A stretch of 64,000 nt of DNA from contig JACGCN010000004.1 in assembly GCA_014905825.1 (NCBI GenBank), positions 62,001 through 126,000 of the forward strand. The letters are read 5' to 3'. The stretch is from Lyophyllum atratum. Lineage: Eukaryota > Basidiomycota > Agaricomycetes > Agaricales > Lyophyllaceae. The notes below the pieces were generated by a model, which saw nothing but the letters and a program-made list of their open reading frames with translations, was not told where the DNA came from and did no database searches. The position numbers were made by a program, and so were the translations under genes. Of this stretch, positions 44,259 through 55,457 are shown one piece after another (position 1 is the first letter of the stretch; every line of letters starts with the position of its first letter).

Positions 44259-45782
44259 TCAGTCCCGTTCCCGGCCATACCGGTCCTGCACCGTATCCCC
44301 ACTATCACTCAGCGTCTCCACCCTCACCCCCCTCTCCGAGCTCACACTCCTAATATCCCTCCCCTCCTCCGCCAACTCCCGATTAATCATCTCCTCCTTC
44401 CCCTCCTCCCCCTCCGGCCCATCCGGGCTCTCCCCCTCCTCCACAGGCCGCTTCGCAAAGTCCGGCTTCCTCAACATCTTCCTAAACGCATCCGCCATAA
44501 TCGCCGCATCCTGTCCACTGAACGGGCCCTCATTATTCGCCGCGCTCCCAGAGCGCGAGATCGTCGACGCCCCATCGTGCATCACCACACTCGGCTCCAT
44601 GTCACGTGGGGCCCCTTGGTGCGAGTCGCGCCGTCCCCCGATGGAGCCCGCGCCAACGATGGCGCCGGGACCTAGGAGAGGGGAGGAAGGCCCGCCGGCG
44701 TTGGCCATCATGGGCGAGGCGGAGCCCATGGAGTTGCGGTTGGAGTCGAGCTCGGAGTTGCGCCGGCGGACGCGGCGGATGATGAGGAAGGCGAGGACGC
44801 AGGTGGCGACGATGGCGAGGAAGCCTAGGACGACGATTACTGCGATTGCCCAGTGCGGGAACTCTTTGCTCTCGGAGCCTAGTTGCACGCCGGCGGTGGA
44901 GGTGGCGGTGGGGAGTACTGTTAATATCCCGGAGGTGAGGGCGGCGGAGGCGGCGGAGGCAGCAGAGGCGGAGGAAACTGAGGCTGATGAGGATGCCATT
45001 GATGCGACTACCGAGTCGGCGAAGGTTGTTTCTGTAGGAGGGAAAGTGATGGTCAGGATCTGTTGGAATGAGAAAACAGGGTAAACGGCTACGCACGGAC
45101 GGCGGAGAACGTGGGTTGGTCGATCGCATTGCTATCGAGGGTTGTGTCGCTGGGTATGAGCACCCAATAGAAGGGATAACTGATGTTCTTCCCCTTCCAC
45201 CCAACGCCGTTACTAGGCCACCACGAGTCGTTCACCTGAGCAGTAATGAGCCCTGCATGGTCTGACGGGTTGGGGACATTGCGGTAGTGCAGTATTTGTT
45301 TCCGAGAGTCGCCGTGGAAGAGGAAAATGTCGACCAGATTCTCTGGGGTAATTTGTGGCCGCCGAGCATTCCCTGCAGTACCAAGTCAGCACACGCGGAG
45401 CTGAAGAGTAAGAATCCGGAATGCAACGTACAGACAAAGGTTACCCATTCATGCTGCGCTACTACGGTATTAGATGTAGGAAAGCATGAGATGATTTCGT
45501 TCCCAGAATTGATCTGGCAATCTGTTAAGGCTTTGTCTATTGAGGAGACAGTCAGTGAGCTGCGGTAATAACTATATAGCAGGACAGCAACGTACTGACT
45601 GCACCGGAGTCGGCAACAACCTGCCTTCTCGCGGTTTTGGAGGTGCTGGCGAACGCATCGTCACGCATCCGTTTCCGCTTCAACGATCGCTTGCGCGGTG
45701 TCGTTATTGGCGTAGCAGGCTCAACAGCACTGGCCACGGGAGTCTGCGCTGGCCAAGGACTGCCGAATGGGCGTGAAGACAT
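44259..45782 (-). CDS. single-pass membrane protein with Trp-rich ectodomain, unknown function
   Basis: Several exons join cleanly: ...RRQVVADSGAVN|KALTDCQINSGNEIISCF, then VAQHEWVTFV|WNARRP, LVDIFLFHGDSRKQILHYRN, VNDSWWPSNGVGWKGKNISY, PFYWVLIPSDT and SAV|QILTITFPPTETTF. An Ala/Ser-rich stalk leads to one membrane helix, WAIAVIVVLGFLAIVATCVL, followed by a basic stop-transfer RRVRRR. The cytoplasmic tail has about 150 residues, Gly/Ser- then Glu-rich, ending DTVQDRYGRERD. The ectodomain pattern resembles Ser/Thr-rich or Kre9-like wall-associated proteins, but only loosely. The N-terminus is uncertain. ATG 45,782 opens MSSRPFGSPWPAQTP with no signal peptide; an upstream ATG near 45,885 opens MQVKPAIIIIAAVVANP, which looks like a signal peptide and could be spliced on. 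Confidence 0.6.
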
Positions 45783-48232
45783 GTCGTGAAGAGGTAAAGA
45801 GGTCGAGGTGCGGGAGATCTAGAGTTGTTGGAAAGACGGGTTGGCTACGACTGCTGCGATGATGATGATGGCAGGTTTAACTTGCATTATCCAGGGTTAA
45901 AATAGAATGTCGGGAGGCACGACGACGGCGAGCCTACACTGGACAGCGGGGACAGCGACGAGGGGGGCGTGAACGACGGCAACGACAGTGAGGAGAGCCA
46001 AGGGTGGAGAATTTCTTTCCCCACGCTGCTCCCATCTCACAGGGACCCCGGAAACTGCCCAGTTTTGATAGGAAGCCTTGTGGCACTTCATATTACGCTT
46101 ACACGTCAGAGGTGCCTTGTTTCTTCTCTTTGCGAGTGACCACCGTGCAATTTATCCCAACTTGAATACGAAGAGGCTCCTTTGCTGAACTCACATTGGT
46201 TGAGACGACAGCGTCCACTTCTCTGCCAGTCTCTATCACACATCACGATCATGATATTCGAATCACGGCCATGAAGTTGGTCGCTCAGATCATGACATCG
46301 GCACCACGATATTTGACGCGTTTGATGGGCAACAACAGCGACGGTCTGACCGTAGCCACACTGAAAGCGCGCGTTGAGCGCCGAGCTCGCACCCCTGCCT
46401 TACGTCGCGTACGTACTTCAAAGTCAGTCCACTACAGTCCTGCCTAAACATTACTTACAGCAGATTTCTTCTAGTCGGCAGATATCAAGGATCCCCATCC
46501 GGGACTCGGCCGGATCCTCGCCCTTCGCCCACCTTCATGCAAGGCTGTACGATTCAACCAGCCCAGAATTAACACACCCTCTCCCAGCTCCTCGCCGAGC
46601 TCACTCAGCATCCAAATGAAGGCGATCGCCATCGGTTCGCGGAGTCTCGCACGTGCCGCACCACGTTGAGCGGGACCAGGTCACCACAAAGCCGGCTCTT
46701 GCCGAAAGGCCTAGCCCACCAAGTGTCCGGGGGTCGCCTTTCCTGTTGATGGGATGGACTTAGCTGCCCGATACCTGAATTTCGACCAACAACTGACGTG
46801 CACAATGATGCAAGCCCACGACGGGCGCAGACACCCACGTCGTCACCAATATCCGAGCTCCATCATCTCGGTCGTTTTCCATCGCAATTCCATCCCCTCC
46901 CTGCTCCCAGTGGAAATACTCGCAAACCGAGGGTCATATGACCGCACACAGTGCAACGATGTCCAGGCGCTCAGCGCTCAGCCGTGACGGCTGTTATACC
47001 CACGCACCGGCACCAGAAGTCGCCTTGCGGTTCACATGCTTTTTTCTTGTCAATGCTTCCCCCGGGCTTGGTGTGATCGCATCCGCACGGTGTCGGCGCG
47101 ATTATTGATCACGATCTTGGTGCCGTAGGCCGCAGGTCCGCAGCATGTTTACAGCACACTCCATCATCTTCCTCGACGCCTCGAGGGCTATAATTATGAA
47201 TGGCGTAGTTAAGACGCCGGCGCGTTCGGGCGCGTCGTAGAGCTGCGTCGCCACGCCCTACTTCTGGCGGGTAGACGCTACTTATGCCGCCTACGTAGGC
47301 CGACGAAGAGACGCAGGAGGAGGAAGAGGCGATGATCAAGGTCAGCCATACTGGGTATAGGAAGTTCTTCAAAACTTACAGTTGGAACGCAGAACCGCCG
47401 AAACTATGATGTATGATGCAGGGCATAGATGATGCGTTACCAAAATCTGTACGCGCTACGCGGGGTTGATGCCCACAATCCTCCCCATCCTCGATGCCAA
47501 TTCATCACGTACTCGCTCTCAACTTGACTTCTTATCATCTAAGTGTCAGCGACGCTTCTGCAACATTGTTCTTGACAGTTATAAATGTGGACGCACTGTA
47601 CCTACCCCCGGCCACGATGCCCCGGGCCTATATCGACTCATGCTCATGACATCTATATGTCAAAAAGGCACCCCGAAGGAACTCATTTCCCTGTCAACTG
47701 CAGTGCACCTAGAATCGTTTCGTGAGCTTGAATCGCATATGAACAACTGCCTCCCTTCGGATCGGACGATGAGCATGCTTGTGCGTTCGTTCCCTCTCTT
47801 GAACTACCACCTCGACTCCTCTCCTGAACAGGTCTACTTCAATCTTTATCGAACATCCCGCGCCGACGATTCATAGGTCCCTGGAAAGTCATCTTCGTCG
47901 TAGCACATGGAAAGATATCTGTGCAACGTGCCGAATTACTACGACATGACCACCGCACGTGTTGCCACCTGAATTGGCTGTGGCTGGCAGTTGGCGTGCT
48001 CTCCAGTGTCCCGAAAACTACTCAAAGATCTCGGCGAGTCCTCAGGATACATAGGAAGTTATCGGAGTCACATTCCTGCAAAGCAAGATATCCTTCCAGA
48101 CTGTTAGAACTCGACTGGGACCCAGTATCGCAACAGGTTTGTCGACGTTCAGGTTTGACCATATATTGATCTCTGGACGCCAAAGGAGAAAAGACCAGGA
48201 CTGGGCTGGTTATTCGATCATGTTCGCGAGAT
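45783..48232. other. 2.4 kb without confident gene
   Basis: The best frame is plus 47,466-47,876 (136 codons, MMPTILPILDANSSRTRS...ELESHMNNCLPSDRTMSM), with no recognised domain; it could be a gene remnant. The other frames are shorter. Confidence 0.4.
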
Positions 48233-49510
48233 CTATTCGACGTCTACGGGGTTCCAAGTAACTGATCCGCTGCTGCCACGATCCAAAGCATTCAGTTTTG
48301 CCATGGCAGCATCAGAAAGCTCGAAGTCGAAGATATCAGCGTTTGATTTAACGCGTTCCGGGTTTGAAGATTTTGGGAGGGGAACAAAGCTTTATTGTAA
48401 CCGTTTCTATTAGGCGTCGGTCAATTAACACGGAAGTTTACTCACCCTCGCTGAACGGACCAACGGACAAGAACTTGGGCAGGGGTCTTGTTGTACTTGA
48501 GTTTCATATTGGTTAGGTGGAGTAAGTGGTGGATAAATGTAAACCGAACCTCTTTAGAGACTTGCTGGATGACAGGATCGTCGAAACTTTTGCCGCGACT
48601 GAGGGGGCTGTAGGCCTCCACCACGATCCCGTTTGCTTTGCAGTAATCGACGATGGGCTTTTGTTGGCAATACGGGTGGAGCTATGATGATATGTAGTCT
48701 CGGTCAGAAGATGAGAAACTCTTGCCTACTTCGATTTGGTTGACGGGCGGGGTGGGCAACCCGGCGTCACGAATTTCCTCGAGGTGCCTTACCCCACTAG
48801 CTCCCGAGATATAAATAGATATAGCGTCATAGAATATGGAGGAGAGACATACAAGTTAGACACGCCAACGGTCCGAAGAGGCTTGTCCGGACCAGAAAAC
48901 TCAAGTAGAGTCTTGTATGTCTGAAGGCGGTAATTTTTGCCGCCATGCCCACTGTGGATAAGGTAGAGGTCGATGTAGCCTAAGAAACCGAGGTCCGTTA
49001 GCCGCGATGAAGAGAAAATGGAGAGAGAAACGGGCCAATATCGAGCTTCTGTAGCGACTGCTGTACAGTGGTAGCAGTTTTGTCACCTCCGTCGCGGATT
49101 TTAGATGCTAGTCGAAGCTTTAAGGTAATCCACAAAGGGTAGTGCGAGTTGTACTCACTTATGAAGATAGACTCCCTGGGGATACCGCTGCCTTTGACAG
49201 CAGCACCTACTTGATCCTCATTGTGATACATTTGGGCGGTATCAATGTGCCTAGCAGAAAGATAGACTAATGAGAACAGGTAGAACCTTGAAATTCGTGT
49301 TTACGTACCTGTACCCATACTTCAACGCAGCCACACAGGCGGAATAGCATTCGTTATTCTGGTACACGCCTAACCCGATAATAGGGATGTCTTTGCCTGA
49401 AGTAAAATCTGGTTAGAACGCTTCACTGGATGGAACAGAAGACAGACCATACCTGTGGAAAGCTTGATAGTGGAAGTGATAGTGAGAGCCATACGCGACA
49501 CTGAGGCCAT
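48233..49510 (-). CDS. aldo-keto reductase (AKR)
   Basis: NAD(P)H-dependent oxidoreductase of the AKR superfamily, cytosolic, with about eight exons. Start at 49,492 (MALTITSTIKLST) or in frame at 49,510. GKDIPIIGLGVYQNNECYSA splices to KYGYR|HIDTAQMYHNEDQVGAAV, which holds the catalytic Asp and Tyr. RESIFI|..SKIRDGG holds the Lys, and G|YIDLYLIHSGHGG holds the His. The rest reads PLRTVGVSNL, TPPVNQIE|LHPYCQQKP, VVEAYSPLSRGKSFDDPVI, NKTPAQVLVRWSVQRG|FVPL and PKSSNPERVKSNADIFDFEL, ending SGSVTWNPVDVE and TAG at 48,233. All four catalytic positions and the NADPH-binding PKS/R region are present. The exon carrying QQSLQKLDI seems to end in a GC donor. The substrate is unknown. Confidence 0.85.
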
Positions 49511-50231
49511 CTCCCGCGGTTTTGAGAATCGGAACAAAGCCGGGGACCATAATGAGCTTACTTACTCACTCTCCGTGAATTTGATTCTTCTCGAAGTAGA
49601 GGGTCCCTTAGGGTCTTGACAGTACTAGTCTTCTGGTGAGACCGTTTTCTGAAGTACTACTATGAAATTCGAGATCTTATCCTCACTGATTAGATAGAGT
49701 GGTTATCTACGTAGTGATGTCATTGGTCCAGTTGGACCTCGCGACGACTATTGTCTTAAGGCACAAAGACAAGCGCAATATTTACCGATAAAAGAAATTA
49801 GAATGAACTGAAATCGGGATGAACTGCATTGAACCTATCATTTACTATTGCTCAGCCAATAATCGTAACGGACGAAAAGAAATCATAAGGATAGTACCGA
49901 TAGCGGGATTGAGGTACGCAGGAAGTCGTCCTCGACAAAAAGTGTACCCAGGGTGATGCACGACGAGGCACGAGGGAACCCATTTCGGGCGTTTCCCTGA
50001 GACCTGAGGCTGGTACATAGTTCGAGGTCCCCTACTCGAGACCTTGCGGTAAGCGTGACATAATACGAGGACGAGGACAAGATACATGTCCATCAATTGA
50101 CAGAAGCATTGAAACGGTACAAGAGGAGCGGGAGAAACGTGAATGCGTCGTGTATAAGGTCATGCTAGTCGTGAAGTGCGCGTTATAATGTACAGACGTG
50201 CGATGGAAAGATAAATATGGCTGATGAGCAT
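49511..50231. other. intergenic, no gene seen
   Basis: Promoter side of the aldo-keto reductase and 3' side of the repeat protein. Only short frames are present. Confidence 0.5.
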
Positions 50232-51872
50232 TTAGGAGCGCCTGCGCAATTGCCAGATGAGCCTGAGTAAGATGCTGATGCCCTCGGCGAGGACACTGCC
50301 GACGGTCCATGTCGCACTGCTCCGTGGAGGGTTCGGCGTAGGTGTTACTGGAACCACAGGTTGAGAACCAGAAGGCGTGATGGACGATGTTGCAGCAGCC
50401 GGTGACAGATATATAAGCTCGCGCGCCGGTGTCACAGCCTGCGGATTCAGAATGTCAAGGTTGAGCTGAGTTTCTACATGGTTAGAACTCACGGGAGTAC
50501 GAGGAGCCTGAGTTTCCTCCTTAACTTCCTGTGTTTCTGGTACAGCGAGTGCACGTTCTTGGCTATCATCAGCCGCTAAAGCGAGAGCTTCATCTCGCAT
50601 ATCTTCCAAAACCACGACGGTCGTCGCGGGCTCTGCTGCGAACGTTTCTGCGAGAGGCTCAGCGATGACATGTTCTGATGAAGGTGGCGCTGCGACAGCC
50701 TCGGCAATGACGGGTGGAACGATAGGCTGCTCAGCGGAGGACGTGATAGGTTCGGGTTCATCAATCCACTCCATCTGCGACAACGATAGATCCCTGACGA
50801 CAGGTTGAGGAATCTCCTCCGGTTCGTCCGTAAAGCCTCCCGATCCGCCCAACGTCGACTCGATCAGAGGCGACAAGGGGTTCTCTTGGACTGGAGAGAG
50901 CTGATTACCCCCTGGAGGATATGTGTCGCTGGAAACGGACGCGTCGACTGAGAGCTGCCTGAGTGTGGAAGGATCGGCTGTGGTGGTGAGTTCCTGAGAG
51001 ATGGCTGTCTCCGCTTTTGGACGCTCGTCGAGAGTGGGGACAGAGGGCGGGGAACGGTCAGGCGCTACCGCAGTAGCAACTTGGATCGATTTAGAATCGG
51101 CGTCACGATCTGATGACGTGATAGAGGGTGTCCTTGGGCGGGTGATCGAGAGACGAGATGAGCTACGTCGAAGAGCCCCGCCGATGCGGCCAAGCCTCGA
51201 CTTGGAGACCGCAGTCTCCCCTGCTGCAGACTCGTCAACAAGGCTCGCTTGAGAACCGCTCCGCTTCCTCGATGCGATGGAAGCGCGCCCCACAGCAGTC
51301 ACGGATGTGGAGTCAGAGTCACGCTCCGAGGACGGCCCTGAAGGTGCCACAGCACCTTTGATGGACCCTCGGGACGATGAACGTCGTAGAGCCCCGCCGA
51401 TGCGAGCTAGAGGTGACTTGGAGGGCGCTGGTGCGTCCCCTACTGCAGACGCATCGACGAGACTGACCTGCGAAGCTCCACGTTTGTGCTGTGCAATAGC
51501 AACCGGTGCAGCCGGACCCTTCGAGGGCGGGGATCGGGCATCTCGCTCCGAGGATCCGATGGACGGTGTCGCAGGTACTTTACCCGCAAGTAGTGAAGAA
51601 TTGCGTCGCAAGGTCCCGCCCATGCGCGCCAATCTCGATTTGGCGGGGATGGCTGCAGTCTCGTCGACGAGACTGGCCTGAGATGCGCCTCGCTTAGGTT
51701 TAGGTGGGGAAACGGCTGCTGGTGCAGCAGAGGGTGAAGAATTGGTGTCCTTCACTGAGGTTGTGGTAGAAGTTGCCTTTGTGTCTTTGGTCGAGAGTAG
51801 GGTAGAAGTACGACGCAAAGCTCCACCCATGCGAGACAATCTTGACGTAGGTGGGGAGGGAGTAGAACTCAT
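50232..51872 (-). CDS. 546-residue protein with four LRRxS repeats, unknown function
   Basis: A single open exon from ATG 51,872 to TAA 50,232. The first about 260 residues contain four repeats of about 65-75 residues. Each opens with S(R/P)L.R.GG(A/T)LRR.S, and three close with KR(G/S)(A/G)SQ.SLVD. The RRTS, RRNS, RRSS and KRGAS sites fit basophilic kinase (PKA/AGC-type) consensus motifs. The middle and C-terminal parts are disordered and rich in Pro, Glu, Val and Ala (PITSSAEQPIVPPVIAEAVA). The end has a short hydrophobic/basic segment, SVLAEGISILLRLIWQLRRR, that could be a tail anchor or amphipathic membrane helix. No enzymatic domain is visible. Intronless structure is unusual in this window. 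A phospho-regulated scaffold role is only an inference. Confidence 0.7.
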   Translation of the reverse strand: MSSTPSPPTSRLSRMGGALRRTSTLLSTKDTKATSTTTSVKDTNSSPSAAPAAVSPPKPKRGASQASLVDETAAIPAKSRLARMGGTLRRNSSLLAGKVPATPSIGSSERDARSPPSKGPAAPVAIAQHKRGASQVSLVDASAVGDAPAPSKSPLARIGGALRRSSSRGSIKGAVAPSGPSSERDSDSTSVTAVGRASIASRKRSGSQASLVDESAAGETAVSKSRLGRIGGALRRSSSRLSITRPRTPSITSSDRDADSKSIQVATAVAPDRSPPSVPTLDERPKAETAISQELTTTADPSTLRQLSVDASVSSDTYPPGGNQLSPVQENPLSPLIESTLGGSGGFTDEPEEIPQPVVRDLSLSQMEWIDEPEPITSSAEQPIVPPVIAEAVAAPPSSEHVIAEPLAETFAAEPATTVVVLEDMRDEALALAADDSQERALAVPETQEVKEETQAPRTPVSSNHVETQLNLDILNPQAVTPARELIYLSPAAATSSITPSGSQPVVPVTPTPNPPRSSATWTVGSVLAEGISILLRLIWQLRRRS

Positions 51873-52668
51873 GGCGTGTTGGGAAGGGAAGGTGGAAGTC
51901 TATAGGTGTTGAGAAGTGAGGACTGCTTGGCAGTGGGTGGGAGGACAGTGAGCAGATATAGGGCTCGAATGATTCATGTCGACATTATCAAGGGGATGCC
52001 AGGTGGTTGCATCGAGGCGGGGAGCGAGGGGGGAGCCGTTATCCTGCCATGCGAAAGGGGTGCGGTGATCTCTTCATGATTGTGAGATTACAATAGCCTG
52101 CCATGTGTTTAATGGGGCAATGATGTGCAAATGAATTCAGCACGAGGCAGCGTGCGCAGCCCCTGCCGCTTGTCGAATTATCGAGACCTCGCAACCGAAA
52201 ATTATCTGGCCTGGGCGCACAACAACGTTCCTCGACAAAATGGGCATACTAGGCATCCTTGTTGCTGCTGCATCACCTTCACTTGTATCGTGCGCTCACC
52301 ACGTGTACGAGGCGCGTCCTGATGTACATAGAACAACCCCGCCTCGTGCATGACAGTCGCGACATTGTGACGTTTTGAAGTTGAGTTTGCTGCGGCTGTG
52401 CATTTCCCACTTCGCCGACTCGGATCGGCCTCATAACAAGGTAAGATAAGATAAGATTACCTCAGGAAGAGACGTAACGTGTTGGATAAATAATCGATAA
52501 CCATGGTTTAAGACACCTTTATCGTTACTGCGAGTCCGTGCACCAAACCTGCGTCATGACATAGAGAAGGGCTCCATCTCCTGAGGTGGATAATAAAATG
52601 TGATCCTAGTGTAATCGAGTAATGCGTGGAGAACACCACAATCAACCCGCTTAGAAACCCACCGGCAG
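51873..52668. other. intergenic, no gene seen
   Basis: Promoter of the repeat protein (left) and 3' flank of the F-box-like gene (right). No RNA gene or repeat beyond a short aagataagataagat run at about 52,439-52,456. Confidence 0.5.
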
Positions 52669-53836
52669 TTAAGTCGATGGAGCCACCAAGACGGCCTTCT
52701 TCGGCACTGGCAATGCTTTTGTTGCCTTATGCCAAAGACTTTGGCCCCATGCCATATCACACCACATCTCTACCTCTGTATATTCTCGCGGCACATACAG
52801 TAAAACCAGCTTCGAATCAATCTTCCGTGGTAGTTGTCCCTCCGAACCGCACCGCTTCGTCAACACCACCTGCTGGAGGGACGGAAAAACCGCCGTGTTA
52901 CCCAGTGCATGTGGTCGTTCGATATCATGGTCGTCAAATCGACGAGGAGTGGGGTATGAGAGACGGGTGAGATTGGAAAATGGCAGTTCATACGGCACCG
53001 TCTGCTCGGTTGTGACGCGTAGATGTGTTAGCTGCCGCAAGAATAACAGGCCGTTTGGTGTATTCATCGCGCTTTCCCATTGAGGACGGCTTAGGAGTAG
53101 CGTCAAATCGCGACATAAGGTGTGCTTGAATTTAGAGGTCTTCGAATTCGAGGTTATGGCTGTGATTACCCGCGCTTCGCAGGCAAGAACGCGGACATTC
53201 GTGCACGCCTGGAGGATGCGACATGCGAGCGCTACGTCTTCCTTTCGCAGCGGGGATACCCAAAGGTTGTGCACAAGATCGCCCACGCCACGGTTCCGCT
53301 GAATGAGGCTGGCAAATGCAGCGAGTTGCTTTGGGGTGTTTAGCGTGACGGGCATACGAGGCAGGCATGCGCGCAGGGTCGTGTCGTTCATGTAGCGCGA
53401 CACACGGACGAGGGCGCGGAACGTCTCTGGCGATTCCGCACTGTGGGCCAAAACTGTAAGCTGCAGCTCCGGCGGGAGTTTTCGGAACCGAAACCCGTTC
53501 GTTGCCCAGCTCTCCCGGATGCGTATACGCTTCTGCTCCAGTTCGATCAAAGCTGCTATGGCAGCCTTGCGCTGTTTGGCCTGGGCGAGGTAGTTGTGGG
53601 GTGATTTCCGGATTGTGAGGAGCTGGGGAGGGCTGGGGTCACCGACCGCCGAGACGCTGTAGATGAAGAGGAGCGACATGGAGATGATGGAGAGCGCTGT
53701 CCAACCAAAATCCTCCACCTGGGAAGAAACGTGGTCCATGAGAGCTCGGACGTTTACATGCATGTTTGCCGCCTGAATCGCGTGAAAGAGATTAGTTTGA
53801 ACATGTCCAGTCACAGATTATCTCGTTACATACCAT
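52669..53836 (-). CDS. F-box-like protein with one N-terminal membrane helix
   Basis: One large exon ends with TAA at 52,669. A possible 5' exon consists of the ATG alone (53,836-53,834), followed by gtatgt...attcag and GCGGCAAACATG, giving MAANMHVNVRALMDHV; otherwise translation starts at 53,763. WTALSIISMSLLFIYSVSAV is a predicted membrane segment near residues 25-45. KAAIAALIELEQKRIRIRES may form a helix. FRKLPPELQLTVLAHSAESP with ETFRALVRVSRYMND follows the F-box pattern (LP.EL...I......L.....V.R). The remainder has leucine-rich, loosely repeated strands (NLWVSPLRKED, LLFLRQLTHLRVTTEQ, NLTRLSYPTPRRFDDHD) typical of fungal F-box/LRR-like proteins. The role, presumably substrate choice in an SCF ligase, is inferred from the motif only. 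Confidence 0.55.
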
Positions 53837-54364
53837 TGAAGTCTAGGATTTGAATTCCAGTGAACAAAGCTCTTTGTTGTGGTATTCTGATATGCGACAA
53901 TGAGTCAAGGGAGTACTCATATCATTGTCGAGATGATGTGCGAGGCAAATTTCTCCGTGCGTTCAACACGAGGCCTACTTGTAGATATGGTCCGGTAGGC
54001 AGTGAAACGCGACCCTATAAGTCATTCGATAGCTCATACGAAACGATATCGTGCCGACAAGCATCGCGCTTGAATGTGTTGTGCGGGATGGTGGTGGTCT
54101 GAGGGTAAAGTGATTCGAGTCGGAAGTTCAAACTCATGTTGATGATCTTCTAGATCTTCATCAACAATTGACTTCGACGACCTTAGACTTGGTTTTTTCC
54201 CCTACTACCAGCCAACTTAAGAGCCTGCAGGAAATATGTTGGAAAATACGCTGATGCCATAAGGATAGGCTAACATACGATACTGTGTTGCAAGTAGCCC
54301 GACTCGGCTACGCTGCGTGTGATCCACGACTTCAACAACAAGTCGAAATTCAAGTCTTTTACAG
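53837..54364. other. intergenic, no gene seen
   Basis: No coding or RNA feature recognised. Confidence 0.5.
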
Positions 54365-55276
54365 GTGAGGTCACGAAGATGGCATACCGAGAGTGCGTCC
54401 TGCAATCCATGGTGTGAGTTGCTATGTTGTTTTCGTTGTTATCTGCTGCACTATACGAGATCTAATGCAAAGTCGCAGGTGCAATATCTGCACTTGTGGC
54501 GACAGTTCCGAAGTTGTCAACTGCCTCTGTCACCATCTATGATGCTGATCATGGACAGACTCATCCTGCTCCGAAAATGCTTCCGCTCTCAACTTCATCA
54601 CTTCCAGCTGTGCATACAGTTTTGCAGTCTGACGCTCGTACTGCCCTAGCTCCCGAGCGTCAGGAGCTTCTCATCACCCCTCAAACACCAATCTCTAGGG
54701 TTTCAACACCTGCGAGTGAGCTTACTAGTCCTCGATTCCAGCCAACTGCTGGCGTCCTGTCACATCAACCGCGGAAAATGTGGCTCGCGCCTTGCCTGAA
54801 ATCCCAACCTCGTCACGAGTATCCATACTCATGCCCGTCTCGCTCGCTGCCAAGCCGCCTCCAGTCCCACCTTCTGGATCTTCCGGCTCGCGTGCCTCAG
54901 TTGTTCGAGACGTTGTTCCCGCGCGTCATGGATCGCATTCCTTCAAGAAGGAAGGTGATAACAGTAACCCGGATTCCCAGGAGACCGCCGAGACCCCCAG
55001 ATTCACAGCATCCTCATCAAGGGGCAACAGTAAAAGCACGAAGCTGGATTCCGGGACGGGCACTCCCCTCGGGACAGGCTTGGCGGTACGCTCAGATGCA
55101 ACGAATGATGATATTATGACTTCTAAGGACAGCTGAGGTGATGATTGCCAGTGGCGTGGGTGTCGTTGTTGTCAGTGCCGCCGTAGTGGCTGTAATCGTT
55201 GTGGGACCTGCCGCAGCTGCCAGTGCTGTTGGCGATGCGGCCTTTTGGCTCGTGAAACGTTGGAGCGGACGTCGCT
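54365..55276 (+). pseudogene. poorly resolved Pro/Ser-rich locus, possible gene or pseudogene
   Basis: Two overlapping frames look protein-like. One runs 54,496 to about 54,770 (ISALVATVPKLSTASVTIYD... TPQTPISRVSTPASELTSPR). The next frame continues from about 54,765 (TAENVARALPEIPTSSRVSI ... TGLAVRSDATNDDIMTSK). A join needs a 1-nt shift or an intron that I cannot place. Downstream, ATG 55,140 opens a hydrophobic stretch (VVVVSAAVVAVIVVGPAAAA) ending LVKRWSGRR, like a tail anchor. A short first exon near 54,379 is also possible. The overall design (Ser/Pro-rich body plus hydrophobic-basic tail) recalls the repeat protein at 50,232. Coding status is uncertain. Confidence 0.3.
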
Positions 55277-55457
55277 GAGAATATATATCCCTTTACCATA
55301 TGCTTTACCAGGTCAAAAGTTGATCTTGATAGGGGACAGGATATTCAAATACTAGTGTTGCGAGATAACAGATATATCTAATTGGCCTGAAACTGTACGA
55401 TGTCCACATATTAGAGTCCCAAAATATGAAAAAGAAATCCCTAGTATCTCGGTGCCT

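Noticed and set aside
43107..44308. Long minus-strand frames (174 and 254 codons) downstream of the membrane-protein gene
   Set aside because: Low-complexity Pro/Ser/Leu readings of C/T-rich DNA overlapping one another in several frames; more likely 3' untranslated or intergenic.
47466..47876. 136-codon plus-strand frame as a gene
   Set aside because: No domain, no signal peptide and no convincing splice partners. Kept only as a remark in the intergenic entry.
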